The notes under the pieces: model-generated
The model's database searches: none
What the model was told of the DNA's origin: nothing
What the model saw: only the letters and a program-made list of their open reading frames with translations
Origin: Leptasterias polaris
Lineage: Eukaryota > Echinodermata > Asteroidea > Forcipulatida > Asteriidae
NCBI GenBank assembly: GCA_037783415.1
Contig: JAZGTN010000062.1
Span: 1,527,501-1,591,500 of the forward strand
Direction of reading: 5' to 3'
DNA length: 64,000 nt
Made by a program: the position numbers and the translations under genes
Shown here: in pieces, positions 22,473 to 35,014 of the stretch
Numbering within the stretch: position 1 is the stretch's first letter
How the letters are laid out: each line of letters begins with the position of its first letter

Positions 22473-22582
22473 TACGTCACTTCGTGAAAACGAAAAGAGA
22501 CGTGCGCGCAGAGCGCTGCGTAAATCCAATGCTTACGTCGCTTCGTGAAAACACTTAACTTTTCATACGCCACTTAGTGAAA
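22473..22582. repeat. Three spaced copies of TACGTCRCTTCGTGAAAA
   Basis: Copies at 22473-22490, 22534-22551 and a diverged one at 22565-22582. The CTTCGTGAAAAC core is shared with the 19-mer inverted motif at 31115 and 31456. Confidence 0.6.
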
Positions 22583-23824
22583 CTGCAGGAGTCATACTAC
22601 GCGTGTTTGGCACCGTATACCAACACTTTGCGTTTCAATTGATAAAGTGACGTAACGTGAAACGTCATCTTTGAAACACATAATGGCAAAATATTTGCAA
22701 AATATTGTTTAACCCATGCGTCAGTCCGTGGCGCAACTGACGACTGGATGATTCGAATGATTGGGATCTTTCTTGAAACTTATGTCATGTCTTATTGGTT
22801 GACAAGTCATTACATATTAGTTTTGTTAATTATCTAATCAAACGGTTTCACTGTTTGGTTTAACGTTTCTTGAACACTGGAAGTTCTGAATGCTCATGTT
22901 GATAAACCCTTGATGTGTCATATCTAACAGGATGGGGTTTAATAATGGTACGAATTAATTTCAAGCCCGTCACACTGCCTCGTTACATGAGCTATATTAC
23001 GTCGTTATGCTGCCTGTAATAGTCCAAAAACAAGCTCTTAAGAATACAGGGAGACGTTGCAATCATTGACACCAAAGCAGAGAGTCACATAATGAGGGCA
23101 GTTTAGACCATAAAGGCGGCTGAAATGGATAGATGTTGTCTGGCAAGACAGAATTATGTTTTACGCCAGTACAATATCAATGTGATGAAGGCCGTTTCCT
23201 GATGGTATTTGAAACAATAATCCTGGCGCGTAAGTTTCATCCCTGGGCGCCCTCAACATTGAGGCATATGTTAAAGATGTCCAGTCCGATTTTTTGCTAG
23301 AATTGACGGTAAACAAATGAAATAAATACTAGACATATAGCTATTTTTCTTTAGTCGAGGAAAGAAACAACTGTCATTTGAGACACTCAACGAAATTATC
23401 CATCATCGAATACTAATAGATGTTTGAAATATATAAATGAGTAACTGACGGGACTCTATTATTTTTCTCAAGTCACCATCAGGCATGCTCAATTTGCATG
23501 TCAGAATTATTTCTTGCACGGTGCTTGGAATATGAGAAAGTACTTTTCATATTTGTCTATTTTTTCTTATTAATTGGTTTCGTTTTTAAAAATTGTTATC
23601 TGTCAAAACTTGGTATAGAGACAAAAATGGGCGATGGTGTGGGCCGTTTGAGCACAGAAATTAAAACAATATATTTGTGTTAAATTTACATCGTGATTTT
23701 TAATGTTTTTCTTCTCGTGCGTGCTACGCAAATAGACTGTTTTATGAGGACGATTTCAAACAAATTGCATATTGACTCTTTGTACAACAAGCAGCGCACT
23801 TTATACCCGTGAGTATTATGTCCT

Positions 23825-23872
23825 CCATTTTGGGAGTCCAAATGTTCACAACTGAATTGACTCCCAAAATGG
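23825..23872. repeat. Hairpin with perfect 14-bp stem
   Basis: CCATTTTGGGAGTC at 23825-23838 and its exact reverse complement at 23859-23872, with a 20-base loop. The right arm runs on into AAAATGGCGG. Confidence 0.85.
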
Positions 23873-25489
23873 CGGAAATGGTAAACGCGCATTTTGTGGA
23901 TGCGTTCCGCGTCTGCAATGGGTCAATATACGATTGTATTAGAGCAACTTTTACAACACGTATACAAGCGTTTAGAAGTAGGTTTCTTTGGGGGATTTGT
24001 TTTCTCTCTTTTGTTGTCCGTGGTCATCAATGCCTGGTATTAGGCTACCATCACTTGAACTAAGTGCCCTGAAATGAACTGTGTTGAGAAGTTTTAGTAA
24101 AGGAAACACTGTTATTCACTGTGGAGAAATATACCATGTAATCGACGAGGACAAAGCTTGACAGGCAAAAAATAAACACAGGTCTGTGGAAGGAAATAAT
24201 AATCGCGTGCATTTTGCGCAGAATATAGTGCGCTAAAGTTGTGCTTTAGGAAGATACTCGTTACAAATTAATGTTTGCAGTTTGTTGCCTGCCTATTGTC
24301 GTTGTACCGTACAGTAAGTTCATCGCTGTAAACATTGTGACAGTAACTCTAGGAAGTTGATAAAATAATCCAACCTTGGCTATACAACAATACATCCGTA
24401 TTTTGTATCTCATTCCACAATACAACTTGGGGAAAATGTTAGCTGTCTTCAGAAAATAATGTTTGGATAAGGAAAATCTGTTACAACAACAGCACTGCTC
24501 TCGTCCTGTATTATTCACCAAGTTATTCGATAGATGGATCAGATCTTTTGAGGGTATCAAGATTAGTAGCTGTAATAGGTCCTGGGGCTCGGCTCGGTTT
24601 TCAGAAAGAATACTTTTGCTCCAGGAAAATTGGATTTTGCAAAAATTAGAGCCGACTTAACGAGTGGAGATTCAAGCGGAGATTGCATTAAGTACGCTAT
24701 CCAATTCTCTCCACCTTAGTGCGAGGGTTCAGTATGTCACATTGTCAGCGCTTTGGTGCTACACCTATCAACAACACACAGGTGTTATTGGGTTTCACAC
24801 GGGAAGCTTAAATCGGCGGTCCGAGACGTCTTTGATTCTCCACAATCTCACTCTTTACAAAATAGAATAAAATACAGAATGATACCAATTTAACAAATAA
24901 ATACATAACTAATAAATAAGTTATAAAAATAATCAAATCAAATAATCATAATCATAAAAGTCGTAACTTTAACCAAATGCAAAATTTAATACAATAAAAT
25001 TAAACCTTTAACCTTTTAGCCACTGGACCGCCCAGCCGCCCAAAGTGATACACTATAATCATGCGGTAGGAGGAAGCACTCACAAGCGTGTGTATTGCAA
25101 TAAAAAGTGACGTCAAAATTAAATTATAGTCTGTGGTACGTCCTTTATTAAAATTAATCGCCATAAAAATTACCGGCAGCCGTTAACGAGAGGCACTTAT
25201 TGTTCCCTTGGGACTTAGTTATTCTATGACAATATTCACAAAAAGACAAAAGCTGTACAAAGGGCCTTTAATTATTAGCCATGGGTATCTTTTGAAAATT
25301 TGAAGCACGATTCAAGTAATTTACTGCTAGTGTCTTGAAATCTGAACATCGTTTCAGCAAACTCGGGCGGTGCAGGGACAAGGGGGTTAAAATGTCAGCA
25401 AATACGTATTCTCTTCCATTGTTCCCACTCACAAAACCTGTAACCAGTTTTATTTCCATCCGAATCTATGGCTCTTTTTGAAACCACGG

Positions 25490-25690
25490 TTTATTTTTAT
25501 ATTATTTTTTTTACAACCTCTACCGCTAGTTTTTTCTTCTTCGATCTTCTTATTCTTCTTTAACCGTTGTCTTCTTCTTCTTGTTCTTCTTATTCGTCGT
25601 CGTCGTCTTTTTTCTTTCTTCTTGTCATTGTTATTATTATTTGATCAATTTGAAAATAAACTAATTTCATTACAGCAAGTTCTCTAGTCG
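25490..25690. repeat. TTCTT-rich pyrimidine microsatellite
   Basis: Imperfect TTC/TTCTT/GTC run. The open frame through it (25478-25687) is low-complexity Leu/Phe and is not supported as a gene. Confidence 0.75.
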
Positions 25691-25749
25691 TTTAGAGACC
25701 GTATCGGAAACATTTCCTGCTACACCTTAGCCACGCAAGCCTCTCTAGA

Positions 25750-25783
25750 CCCCCAACCCCTTTTAACCCCCAACCCCTTTTAA
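25750..25783. repeat. 17-bp perfect direct duplication
   Basis: CCCCCAACCCCTTTTAA occurs twice in tandem, followed by a partial third CCCC. Confidence 0.9.
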
Positions 25784-26569
25784 CCCCATCAACATGCACA
25801 ATTCAGCCGTTCGGTTATCACCTGTACCTCTGAATTAATTTTTGTATTTGCCTTGTCAACAAAGTCGAGATGCGAATCCAAACACCCAAAGGGGTGTAAC
25901 ATTCTAGAAAGAGAAATTACAAGGCATTAGATGTTAAATAATGTATATACCGGTTAGGCGTTAATATATTTGTCCATGGGTGTTTTGTTGGTGGTCTTTT
26001 TTGTGTGTGTCTCAATGAATGTTTGTCTTTAGCTGTTATCGGTGTTTGGAAGTCGCGTATTTCCATTCCAATCCTCAAAATCTACATGAAAGATTAGTAC
26101 ATGGTAAATAAATTGGGTTTCTTAGAGGATATTCAAATTTTTTTACCAAAAATGTGTTGTATAAAAGGAGTACATATTAATTTAAAACCATAATCCACAG
26201 AATCATACCATAAAAGGGAGCATAATTGGGAGAGGGGATTCATTTATGTTCCCGTATTTTTTTAGAAACTACACTAAAGCTACAATAACCTGTGATAATG
26301 TTATTCGCGCACTTCTTTCCACAAAAATGAGTTTGCGTGTATTGTATACGTTGTAAAGGTGTTTGACAATTTTAAAAACATTCTTTTATTAAATAAATTG
26401 CTCAACTAGTGCCATTTGAGTGCATACATTATTAGAAGCACACATATACATTTGGCAATGGTAAACTATCAACTTGATATTGTTAAGGGTTTAGGCTGGC
26501 ATTGTATCATATCAACTCTTTTTGGCATATTGATTTTGTACAAAATCCCATTAGCGCCATCGAAAAACT

Positions 26570-26770
26570 AATTTCGAATCCGTTATAACAGGTTCAAAAT
26601 TCGTTATGAACGGATTCACAATAAATATTTGATGACGGGTTGTCAATCTGTACTAACAGTAACAGGTTGTGAATCCGTAATTATCAGTTGTTGAGTGTCC
26701 GGACTGTGAATCCGTAATTTGCGGTTGTTGTGAATCTATACTAAATGATTGTGAATCCGTAAAAAATGGA
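26570..26770. repeat. Degenerate GTTGTGAATCCGTA array
   Basis: Several decayed units of TGTGAATCCGTAAT, with first units inverted (AACGGATTCACAA). Confidence 0.55.
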
Positions 26771-29299
26771 ATCGTGAACATCCCGGAAGAATATGGAAGA
26801 ATTTAATCAAATTTTCTAGCTTTCTATAAACATACCGTCCAACCATACCTGTAAAACATCATCAATCAATGGTCACGTCTGATAGTAACAAAAACGGTCT
26901 ATGTTTTCGTGGTTGTTTCGATTGCATCTATACCGAAATAAGCAACGGTAAAAATGAGGTCTTCTGAGCTCATGCTTTTCCTCGACACTAAACTGTATTG
27001 CATGTAGGCCTATTTCTGACGGAAACTTTTTCTCTTGAAGTTCTTTTATTTGAATGAAATTCATAATCAGTGAGTTTTGGGAATGGCACTAGTCATTTTT
27101 TGTCACAACAAATTACCAATCTTGTTCTTTGTCTACCACAACTGATTGGGAATTAGTATGTGCCATATAGACATTCATCATTAATATTGAACAACTGTTT
27201 GGTATCATCTTGACGCATACTACATCCTGCGTCTCTTTGCAAATGATCAATCATTGATACTGACGTACAATGCCTCCGGTTGCCGTGCATTTGTTATGCT
27301 AGGCCTGCGACTTTTCAATAAATGCTTAAGGAAGACAGTTTCCTTTTTGCCAAGTCAGAGTTTACTTCCTATTATTATACGACTTGTTTGTGTATTGCTT
27401 TGTTGAGGGTTTGCAGACCTTTTTCGTCACAGTCTGTTTGCCCAGACATTTTGCAAATTGCAATAGGCCTATATATTTATTATAAGTTTGTTACTCCATA
27501 GTCCATACATTTCTGTGAATTTTGTTGAAAAATATTAAGTTCCGTGAAACACAAGGTACGAAGCCCGGGAAGGGACAGTAGTGAGGAGAAAATCCATGGA
27601 CTAATCTGTTTCCACGGTTTACCCGTTTAGCAATCCGTTGGTCACGGTTTATTAATTGGTTGCACGGTTTAGTAATCAGTTCGAATGGTTTGGAAATCAC
27701 TTCGAACGGTTTAGCAAGGGTATATAGTAGGTGCAGGATGTACAGGTAAAGTGTTGGGAATTTCTTATGTTGTTAACATCTCAAATGTGTTACAGGACCA
27801 AAGAGAAAGCTTTAAACAGTTTGCTTTAATAGAGTCATTAGAGTACACGGATACCCTCCGTTGATACTGTATATGCGCCTATATGGCTCCAACTGTAATT
27901 TCGAAAACGTGCAGTTTTGTTGTGGTCCTTCAAACTGGTGGCGAAAAGAGCTTACGGCGGAGCCGTATCCAAAGCCAGGGTCCCGAAATTGCAACAGACT
28001 AATTATAAAATGATTCAAATTACAGCGTCTAAATCATTTCGGCCATAGTTTCTCTTTAACGATCGAACTCGTCTTAACTTCATTGCGATCACGTCACCTT
28101 AAGCAAACCTTTCATATCTTCACCGGTTGTTATTCGTGTTTTAATTACCGCATACTATAGCTGTAGAATAGAAGTAGGGCCTACGTATTAGTGTTATCAG
28201 TAACCAGTAGTGATGCATTCCACAGTGCTCTCTTATTGCCCAGAATATCGTGGTTATGGTTACCGATACATCATTCTTAGTGATCTCAGCCCATGCATCA
28301 TTGTTGACCTTTTGCAGTCGTGGTTTGGGCCCAAACCTACAGGCTGATAGTTCCTGTTGGCATTGCTCTTCATACCGTAATAAGAAACTGTTGAGAGATT
28401 CTGCATCGGGAAAAAACGAATCGACTTTCCGTCGCTGTCCTCTCTCCCAAATTGGTCATCCCTCGATGGATGAAGATTTGATAACCCTGATGCGAAAAGA
28501 GTCACGCAAAATCGAGACAAAGTGAAAGGGCCTTAACGTAGACAGGCTTTAAGAAGGTTTCTGCTTCTCAACAACAAGATGTTTTAGTCATGGATGCATG
28601 CGATACAATCGTCAGCATTGTATAAACACTTTGGACAGGGCAAGTAACCTGTCCAGAAAGCTGCATATAGGCCTACATGCGAAAACCCACTTTGAAACAC
28701 TGAGGTTTAAAAAACGAATTCACTTAGCCAAGTACTTTAGGATCCGATTTAGCTCTTATCATTGTGTTTTCCCTTTTTAATTTCCATCCGTTTTTCGTGT
28801 TTTTTCTTTTGTGTGTGGTTTTCTTTTGCATTTTCTTTTGCATGCACTTTGTTCCGAAGACTATCAACTATAAAACATAGGGTTTTTGTGTGTTTTTTTT
28901 CTTCAAGTCATCCTATTACACAGGATGGAAGGTATCGCTGGCTGCAAGTAATGTATATTTAACCAAAAGTTACTTCTTTGCAAATTGAAACTTATTAACT
29001 TCAGTCAAGTTGCTTCAAATCAACGCTGGGGAGGTGCAGGCTTGTAGCCTCTATCGTTACTCTTCTTGTAACATGGCTCTTGGTCGGTGATTTAACATCC
29101 TTTTAATTTGTCATCTTCGTCAGTGGGGACTGTAATAAATATCCGTACTGTTATTAACGGATAGTTTGTCCGCGGGAACATTGCCCTATGATTCACCTCA
29201 GGGCTGAAAGAGTTGCTTAACATAGTTTTGCTGAACAAATTTAAGCCGAGTACCAGTCGGCGGGTAGTTTTTCCCGCCATGATTAGCTAGTTTTTGGTG
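26771..29299. other. Mostly non-coding DNA
   Basis: No gene supported. 27590-27715 holds a decayed array of about 21-base CGGTTTAGTAATCAGTTCGA-like units. Overlapping open frames on both strands at 28250-28525 show no recognisable domain. Confidence 0.45.
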
Positions 29300-29510
29300 T
29301 GTGTTTAGCAGTTTTAAGCAAAACGGATCAAGTGCAAATTTTCATGAATCTGCTCTAGCATAAAAAGCAGTTAAGCACAACAGAAATATGCTTACCAGAA
29401 AAAGACTACCAGCCAAAAGACCATGTCATTACGTACCATTTGTGACTGGTGTCCTGCTCATTTTTGCTCAGCAGAAAACCATTAAGCAATATTTTATGCC
29501 TGGGTAGAGC
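29300..29510. mobile_element. Probable decayed short element rich in TTAAGCA words
   Basis: Repeated TTTAAGCA, GCAGTTAAGCAC, CATTAAGCAA and TTGCTCAGCAGAAAA words, ending near TATGCCTGGG. This resembles a common marine-invertebrate short interspersed repeat, but no clear ends are defined. Confidence 0.3.
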
Positions 29511-31114
29511 TGAGACATGGGCCCAGATGGTTGGCACACTATAACACGAAACATTTGTACATATTAACTATAGATGTCGTTAGAAAGTACGTTTCGTCAT
29601 AAGGTTATGTTCCAGTCAGAAGCGGTTATGTGTCTTTGAAGTGTGAATAAACTTTCACGTTAGCATTCCAGATCCCCAGCAGTTTAGATATCTCAGTCCA
29701 TTAGTTTATAATGAGGAACCCGAATTCATTTGTTTTCTTACCTTTTGCGATACCCTCAATCCAATCTAATTTGCCTACATCGAGATAAGATGAGCTTGCC
29801 TGTTAACGATCAGGTATGTTTTTCACACGGAGAAAGACTTGAGCAGAGGTCCGTCACGAGAATGGACTACGCTCCACAACTATATTGTCATGAATTACCC
29901 GGATACGTAGATAATGGAAGTCAGTGTGCATTAAAACCGTAAAGTGGCGTGCCGTTATCCTTGCCACTTGACCGTGTTTCATGCCCTCCTCCCCATGCCC
30001 CATCAACGTTATATTTATAGCCTATAGTTGCGGTCAGCTCACCACTCGTCTTTTGAGATGTGGTTTTTGTGAGATTTACCACTAGTATCCATTAAGATTC
30101 AAGATACCCCCAAAGAGACGTTGGCCGTACGGGAAGCGTCTTATTCCCATGTGTTCTGTCTTGGCGTGGATCTGTATCCCGTAAAAGGGGATCAGTCTAA
30201 TTGTCTTGTCAACCTCGATTTGGTGACATATTTGTTTCGTCGATCAGTCAACCTGGCGAGTCTATGATTTGCGGCTGTGCTAGCGCACAATGGTATGCAA
30301 GGATGGAAAGCAAAATGGCCACAACATATGGTTCACCAAAGTCTTTTTTCCAAGTGAGATGTTTTCCTTATTTGGTTTGGGCAGTATTCCCCCATTGGGC
30401 ACATGGTGGGTGGTGGTACTGGGATTACGGGCAGGCAAGTAGGTGCCTCTACGGCATTACTGTCGATTTGGAAGACAAAATGGCTGCACCATGGATGCCA
30501 TTCACGACTTATTGGGCATGCGTCGACTCGGTTTACAAGTTTAAAACAAGAAAAGTGCATTGTAGAAAGGTCACTTAGAATAGTCTTCTGCCACGATCCA
30601 CCACATAAAGTGTTAAAGCATTTGAGCGTAAACAATATATAACTCATTTAACATGAGGACTGTTTGGTCTCTGAAATTTACTTATTCGTGCTGTTTCCCG
30701 CATCTGTCCAATTTGCCAGCGACTAAGGGGCAGGTATATGGGACGTCCAGTAATTGAATTGAAGCCGGTGATACCAGATATCTGGCATTGTTAACAGTTC
30801 TCCCTTGATGCCTAAATTAACACAAAAAACCCGTCTCCGGCAGTTCTCTGAGAGCGTTTAACAAGAATAGCTTCAATCGAAGACGCTTCCTTGTATACCA
30901 GCCCGTTTGTCAATTTGCAAATCCCACGCGAGTAATTGATGACGCAAAGCGTATCAGGATGCAATTTCTTGTTTTCTTTTTTAGGAGAGTGGATTGTCGT
31001 ACACGTTGACTTGTGTTTCAGCAAGTTTCCGTTCGTTGCTCTTGTGAGAATGTACTTCTGGTAATGAAGAAACGCGGGTTTTGTTTGTTTTTAATTTTGG
31101 TTGTAAATCGTCAG
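29511..31114. other. Non-coding DNA with a weak exon-like site
   Basis: No firm gene. ATG 29790 begins eight codons (MSLPVNDQ) ending exactly at CAG|GTATGT, a canonical donor at 29814; this alone is too little to call an exon. An open frame at 30201-30578 has no recognisable domain. Confidence 0.35.
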
Positions 31115-31735
31115 CGTTTTCACGAAGTAGCACGCACTATACTAAACCATTTTTTTTTTTCAGTTTTCAGTTTTTTACATTTTAAACAACGTTAACCGAG
31201 GCCTACAATTTCATTGAGTTTCACCGCTTCAGGAGCAATACTTTCTTAATTACGGTTATTAGCGATACAACTTTGCACCGAAACTGACAATTTGTGACAC
31301 CACGAAGTAGCACCGAAGTTACCATTGAAACACGGCGCACACCAGCCTCAAGTGTGATAAAAACGTTTTCGTAGCACTGCAATCTTGTATGTAGCGCGCG
31401 CGCGCGTGACCTACATTTCACCAACTGACAAACACGCATAGTAATACATTGGAAGGTGCTACTTCGTGAAAACGGAAAATGTCTATTGTCATTAATTTTC
31501 GATTCCACGAAATAGCACACATCTTTCTTACTTTATTGCTTAATATTTAAGACGAAAAGCAGGAAAAGGCAACGTAAAAAGGAAGGTCAATGCATCAAGT
31601 CTCCACTGTAAGAAATCTAGTTGAAAATACCCTGACATTTTGTAAGAAAGCTTGATTTTAAAAAGCGTTCACCTTTAAACGCTGTTTTCTCTAATTGTTA
31701 CTTTTAACTGGTATCTAGGTCTGTGCTACTTCGTG
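31115..31735. repeat. Cluster of GTGCTACTTCGTG motifs in both orientations
   Basis: Perfect 13-mer at 31121-31133 and 31301-31313 (reverse sense), and at 31456-31468 and 31723-31735 (forward); a one-mismatch copy lies at 31506-31518. The 19-mer GTGCTACTTCGTGAAAACG is perfect at 31456-31474 and, inverted, at 31115-31133. No open frame explains this. Confidence 0.75.
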
Positions 31736-31785
31736 GCGTCGGTGACGAAATATTGAACCAATTCCGTGAAATACTAATTTGAATA

Positions 31786-31815
31786 TTAGGCAAAGTAGCG
31801 TTAGGCAAAGTAGCG
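31786..31815. repeat. 15-bp perfect direct duplication
   Basis: TTAGGCAAAGTAGCG twice in tandem. AAAGTAGCG echoes the GAAGTAGCAC motif nearby. Confidence 0.85.
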
Positions 31816-33284
31816 TTTTGACAAAACTGCTGTACACGGTTTTGCTATTTTCTAATGAATTATTTAACTTCTAAGAAATTAGAAAATAGAACTTAAAAAC
31901 TGCTTACAATGCAAATCAAAAAGGACCTATATGGAATATGCACACACATAAAAACGTCAATGGCCTGACGGTTCGAACCTGTAAGAGTATTTCTCGAGGG
32001 TTAAGAAATTTGTCTGTAAACGGCAATTCTTTTACAGAGAAACCACCCCTTTTCAAAAAAAGCTTTGTTTATTAAAGTTACCCATTAACTGGAAATGAAA
32101 GAAAAACAGACCCCCTGAAACTTATAGGGAATCTAGGCCCACTCTTGAAGCACTGGCACGACCGCTTCGAGTGCTCTTTGCCTAAAGCATCTGGGTAAAC
32201 TGTTTCTTGTGTGGGTCATAATTGAAATAAACGCGGCGGAGATTGCTCCCAGCGGCAAAGGAGCGCCGTACACCATTCTCCTTTTTAACATCCAATATAA
32301 TATTTTTAGCCATGTGTCCAATTGCATCTACAAAGTTGCCGCTCTGCAGATGTTCAAAGCCCGCTGTGGTTTTAGTCCTGGAGGGAAATCGGCACAGTTT
32401 CTACGGCAGTGTTCAAGCGCTTGTCACCCGGGTGCTTCTGATACAAATGCGCCCGGACGTGTTGCGAAACTCGCACCCAGAATATTGAGGTGGTTTTAAC
32501 AATCCACAATTTCCGATCCATATAAAAGGAGCGGTTTAATATGTGTACGAATCATTTCTGGCAAGGATTTTTTTAAAGACACATCGGATGCAATATCTCC
32601 AGGGTTTTTGCACTCTATGTCGCGCTCATTGACGCACGGTCAAATTGAGAAGACAATCTCGTTAAGTCCATCACGATTACTTCGGGGCAGTGAGAAGGTC
32701 TAATTTAAAAGAAAATTTAATATATAAATGGACAGAGTGCCACAGAAGTAGTTTTAGACTCGCCAACAGTCGTATAAATTGCGTACGGTTGGACTTACTC
32801 TGAATCCCTCGCTCCCTCGAGTCCCAGCTTCTGGGTTTGTTTGATTTGCTTTTTGTCCCCGTTTGTTTTCATCATAAAACATTTTTAGTTTAACAACTGG
32901 ATACTTCTTCATCGACTCTCCACACAAGAGATTTCGCCAGCCTTTAAGGCTACGGTGTTAGACTTCTGAGGGTGCTCTTTTGTTTGTATCCCTTGAAAGA
33001 AAACAAAATAAGTCAGAAGAAACTTGCGAAGGACTGTAACCTAAAAAAACATTAAATAATCAATAAATAAGTACCCTGAAATTGTTCAACTTTGATATTA
33101 GGAAATCTATTAAAACTATGTCCCTGCGGGTATCTTATGTGGTAGGCGCCAATTTCCACTCGGTTGTTTGATGAAGACGTAGGTCACTCTGACTACACAG
33201 CTGTGCAGAGCGAAGCTCCCCCTCCTTTAAAGTAGTACCGATCCCCCGGCGGGATCTTGATGCGGCAATTACCGACAGCTCGCC
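31816..33284. other. Non-coding DNA with GC-richer islands
   Basis: 32130-32500 is GC-richer with overlapping open frames on both strands (32133-32327 reverse; 32209-32499 forward), none with a recognisable domain. 33180-33284 is CpG-rich and could be the proximal promoter of the small ORF at 33285. Confidence 0.35.
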
Positions 33285-33404
33285 ATGGCAGACGGTGACA
33301 CGTTGAATCAGCGCACGCTGCGGGTTGTTCTACCCCGTGATATGATAGTCAACGGACCGCGTAGCATGTCGCCCCGAGCGCGGTCGATGATACCTTGTGA
33401 ATGA
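33285..33404 (+). CDS. Candidate small ORF or first coding exon in CpG-rich DNA
   Basis: ATG 33285 sits in GCCATGG, a near-ideal start context, inside a local GC- and CpG-rich patch (about 33230-33400) in otherwise AT-rich DNA. The frame has 39 codons, starting MADGDTLNQRTLRVV and continuing with an Arg/Ser/Pro-rich part, then TGA 33402. A GTGAAT at 33397 could be a splice donor, making this a first exon. No homologue recognised. It is too short to prove by reading alone. Confidence 0.3.
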   Translation: MADGDTLNQRTLRVVLPRDMIVNGPRSMSPRARSMIPCE

Positions 33405-33868
33405 TGTTCAAATGTGCCAGACAGGAAGTTATATCAATGCATAGTAGCACGCTGTCTCTATAGATACATATTCAGTTGTGTACATCACTTTTTATACATA
33501 CGACCTATATTTTCCATGCAGTTGACTTGGATTGAAAATGATTATGTTGAATAATTGTTGGATATATTATTAAAGTACGTATACTTTTAATCCAGCACGC
33601 CTTCTCTGAATTGCATCGAACAAAATAAATATTTTCTGTTGTAAATCTGCATTTATTTTGTTTTTTGTAAATTTTCTTCATGTCCAAATAAGGCAGGTTC
33701 CCTGACATGGACTAAAATAGAATGTAGTGTATGATAATTATGTATGACGTCAAGCATATTTTTCTAATTTTTCTTCTTAAACACTGCGTATTCATGATAC
33801 GAGAAAAGAATAATCATTTGATTTTAAGGTGAGGACTGAGGAAGTATCAAGTTGCAATTGCAACATAG
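33405..33868. other. AT-rich non-coding DNA
   Basis: If the ORF at 33285 is a first exon, this would be the start of its intron. Nothing else seen. Confidence 0.35.
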
Positions 33869-34025
33869 TATACTCTTGCATATTATGACGTCACAAGCTC
33901 ATACAGTACAGCGCCCTCACCTTGGTCAAAGGAGGGCCTATCATTGGCCGAGTGTTGTGCGTGGCGCGTGCACACGTGCACGTTTTCATTGTTGACATCG
34001 AAGATGCCAATGCAAGGGGTCTGTT
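33869..34025. mobile_element. CRE-bearing MITE, copy 1
   Basis: Matches the reverse complement of 40719-40896: CTTGCATA then TGACGTCAC, GCGCCCTCAC, TCAAAGGAGG, ATTGG, TTGTGCGT, and TGCAAGGGGTCT at the far end. Ends are decayed. TGACGTCA is at 33886-33893. Confidence 0.65.
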
Positions 34026-34140
34026 GGCGTATGATGATGTTCAGATATCTATAACCATTGACATTTTGTTTAAACGTCACAACCGCGAGATTTGCCAACG
34101 TAGTTGGCAAAAATACTGCCAGACGTTCATTGCAAACAAT

Positions 34141-34386
34141 AAAAAAAACTCCCGAGTCCGAATTGACCCAGATCCCGTATTCCCGGGGCCTATACTAACC
34201 CGTTTCTGGGTCAAGCTCACCCTGAAACAGGTGAAAATGGGATTTCAAGTCGGATTCTGCGTCAGTATGACACATTTCTGGGTCATTTTGACACAAATTC
34301 GGGGTCACAGTGACCCAGAAATGGATCGGGCCCCCTGGGTAAGACCCCGGAACAAGGTCAATTCTGACATGGGAGTTTTAAGAGTG
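34141..34386. mobile_element. ACTCCC-end MITE, copy 3
   Basis: AAAACTCCCGAGTCCGAATT at left and AATTCTGACATGGGAGTTTT at right are inverted ends. The interior has GACCCGTTTCTGGGTC-type palindromes. An open frame from 33922 to 34419 spans this and the previous MITE and is an artefact. Confidence 0.75.
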
Positions 34387-35010
34387 AATATTACAACAAT
34401 TTATCAATTATTGCTATAACGCTAAGAAACTACATGTACCATATCACTGATAAATCAGTTCCCAAAACAAAAAGTAAACAATCACATTCCTCATTTAAAA
34501 ATCCGGTTTTAATAGTTTATTAAACAGGGCAGATTTGTGCCAACCCTGTTGTATATTTTCTGACACAAGGCTGCCCATAACTGGTGGTCAAGTGTTTGTA
34601 AATAAAAGACATTCTAGTTTTATCGCCCAGAAATTCATGGAAAATATTTGTTGCTGGAAATAGAATGATAGATTACAGATAAAGAAACCCACATAGGGGA
34701 ATGACTGAAAAACACAGGCGCAAATGGAGGTGACGTCATGCACACGTAAGGTAAATAACTTGTGTTTACGTCACGTCTTTGTCAAGCAATCAGTAACGCC
34801 CAACTCCTTCGTTGATTGCTCGTAACGTATTTCCCCAAAGGTATATCAGTCACGGTTTTAACTGAATAATTTGTTTTCACTTTACAAGAGAAAAAAGGTG
34901 TCGCGTGGAGCTTTGTGAAGTGTCACTGAGTTGGTGTTTTGTTTAATATCGTAGTTAGCATATATGCCTATGAATAATCGTCAACAATCATTTGATGCAT
35001 GATGGGTTTG
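34387..35010. other. Non-coding DNA
   Basis: No gene supported. A CRE palindrome TGACGTCA is at 34731-34738. Confidence 0.45.
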
Positions 35011-35014
35011 TTAA

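Larger units (their letters stand above)
22583..26569. other. Mostly non-coding DNA
   Basis: No gene supported. Contains a 14-bp-stem hairpin (23825-23872), a CRE palindrome (25108-25115), a T/C-rich tract (25490-25690) and a 17-bp perfect duplication (25750-25783). Confidence 0.45.

Noticed and set aside
29790..29819. Eight-codon exon MSLPVNDQ before CAG|GTATGT
   Set aside because: A canonical donor after a short frame is expected by chance in 64 kb; no promoter or partner exon.
31965..31985. GGTTCGAACCT as a tRNA or SINE B box
   Set aside because: No A box or cloverleaf around it; other GTTCGAACC-like words at 37509 and 49122 also lack tRNA structure.
32133..32499. Overlapping open frames in a GC-richer patch
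   Set aside because: No domain recognised in either strand; both open at once suggests composition and not coding.
33922..34419. 165-codon open frame
   Set aside because: It runs through two unrelated MITEs back to back; similar peptides appear in the other MITE copies.
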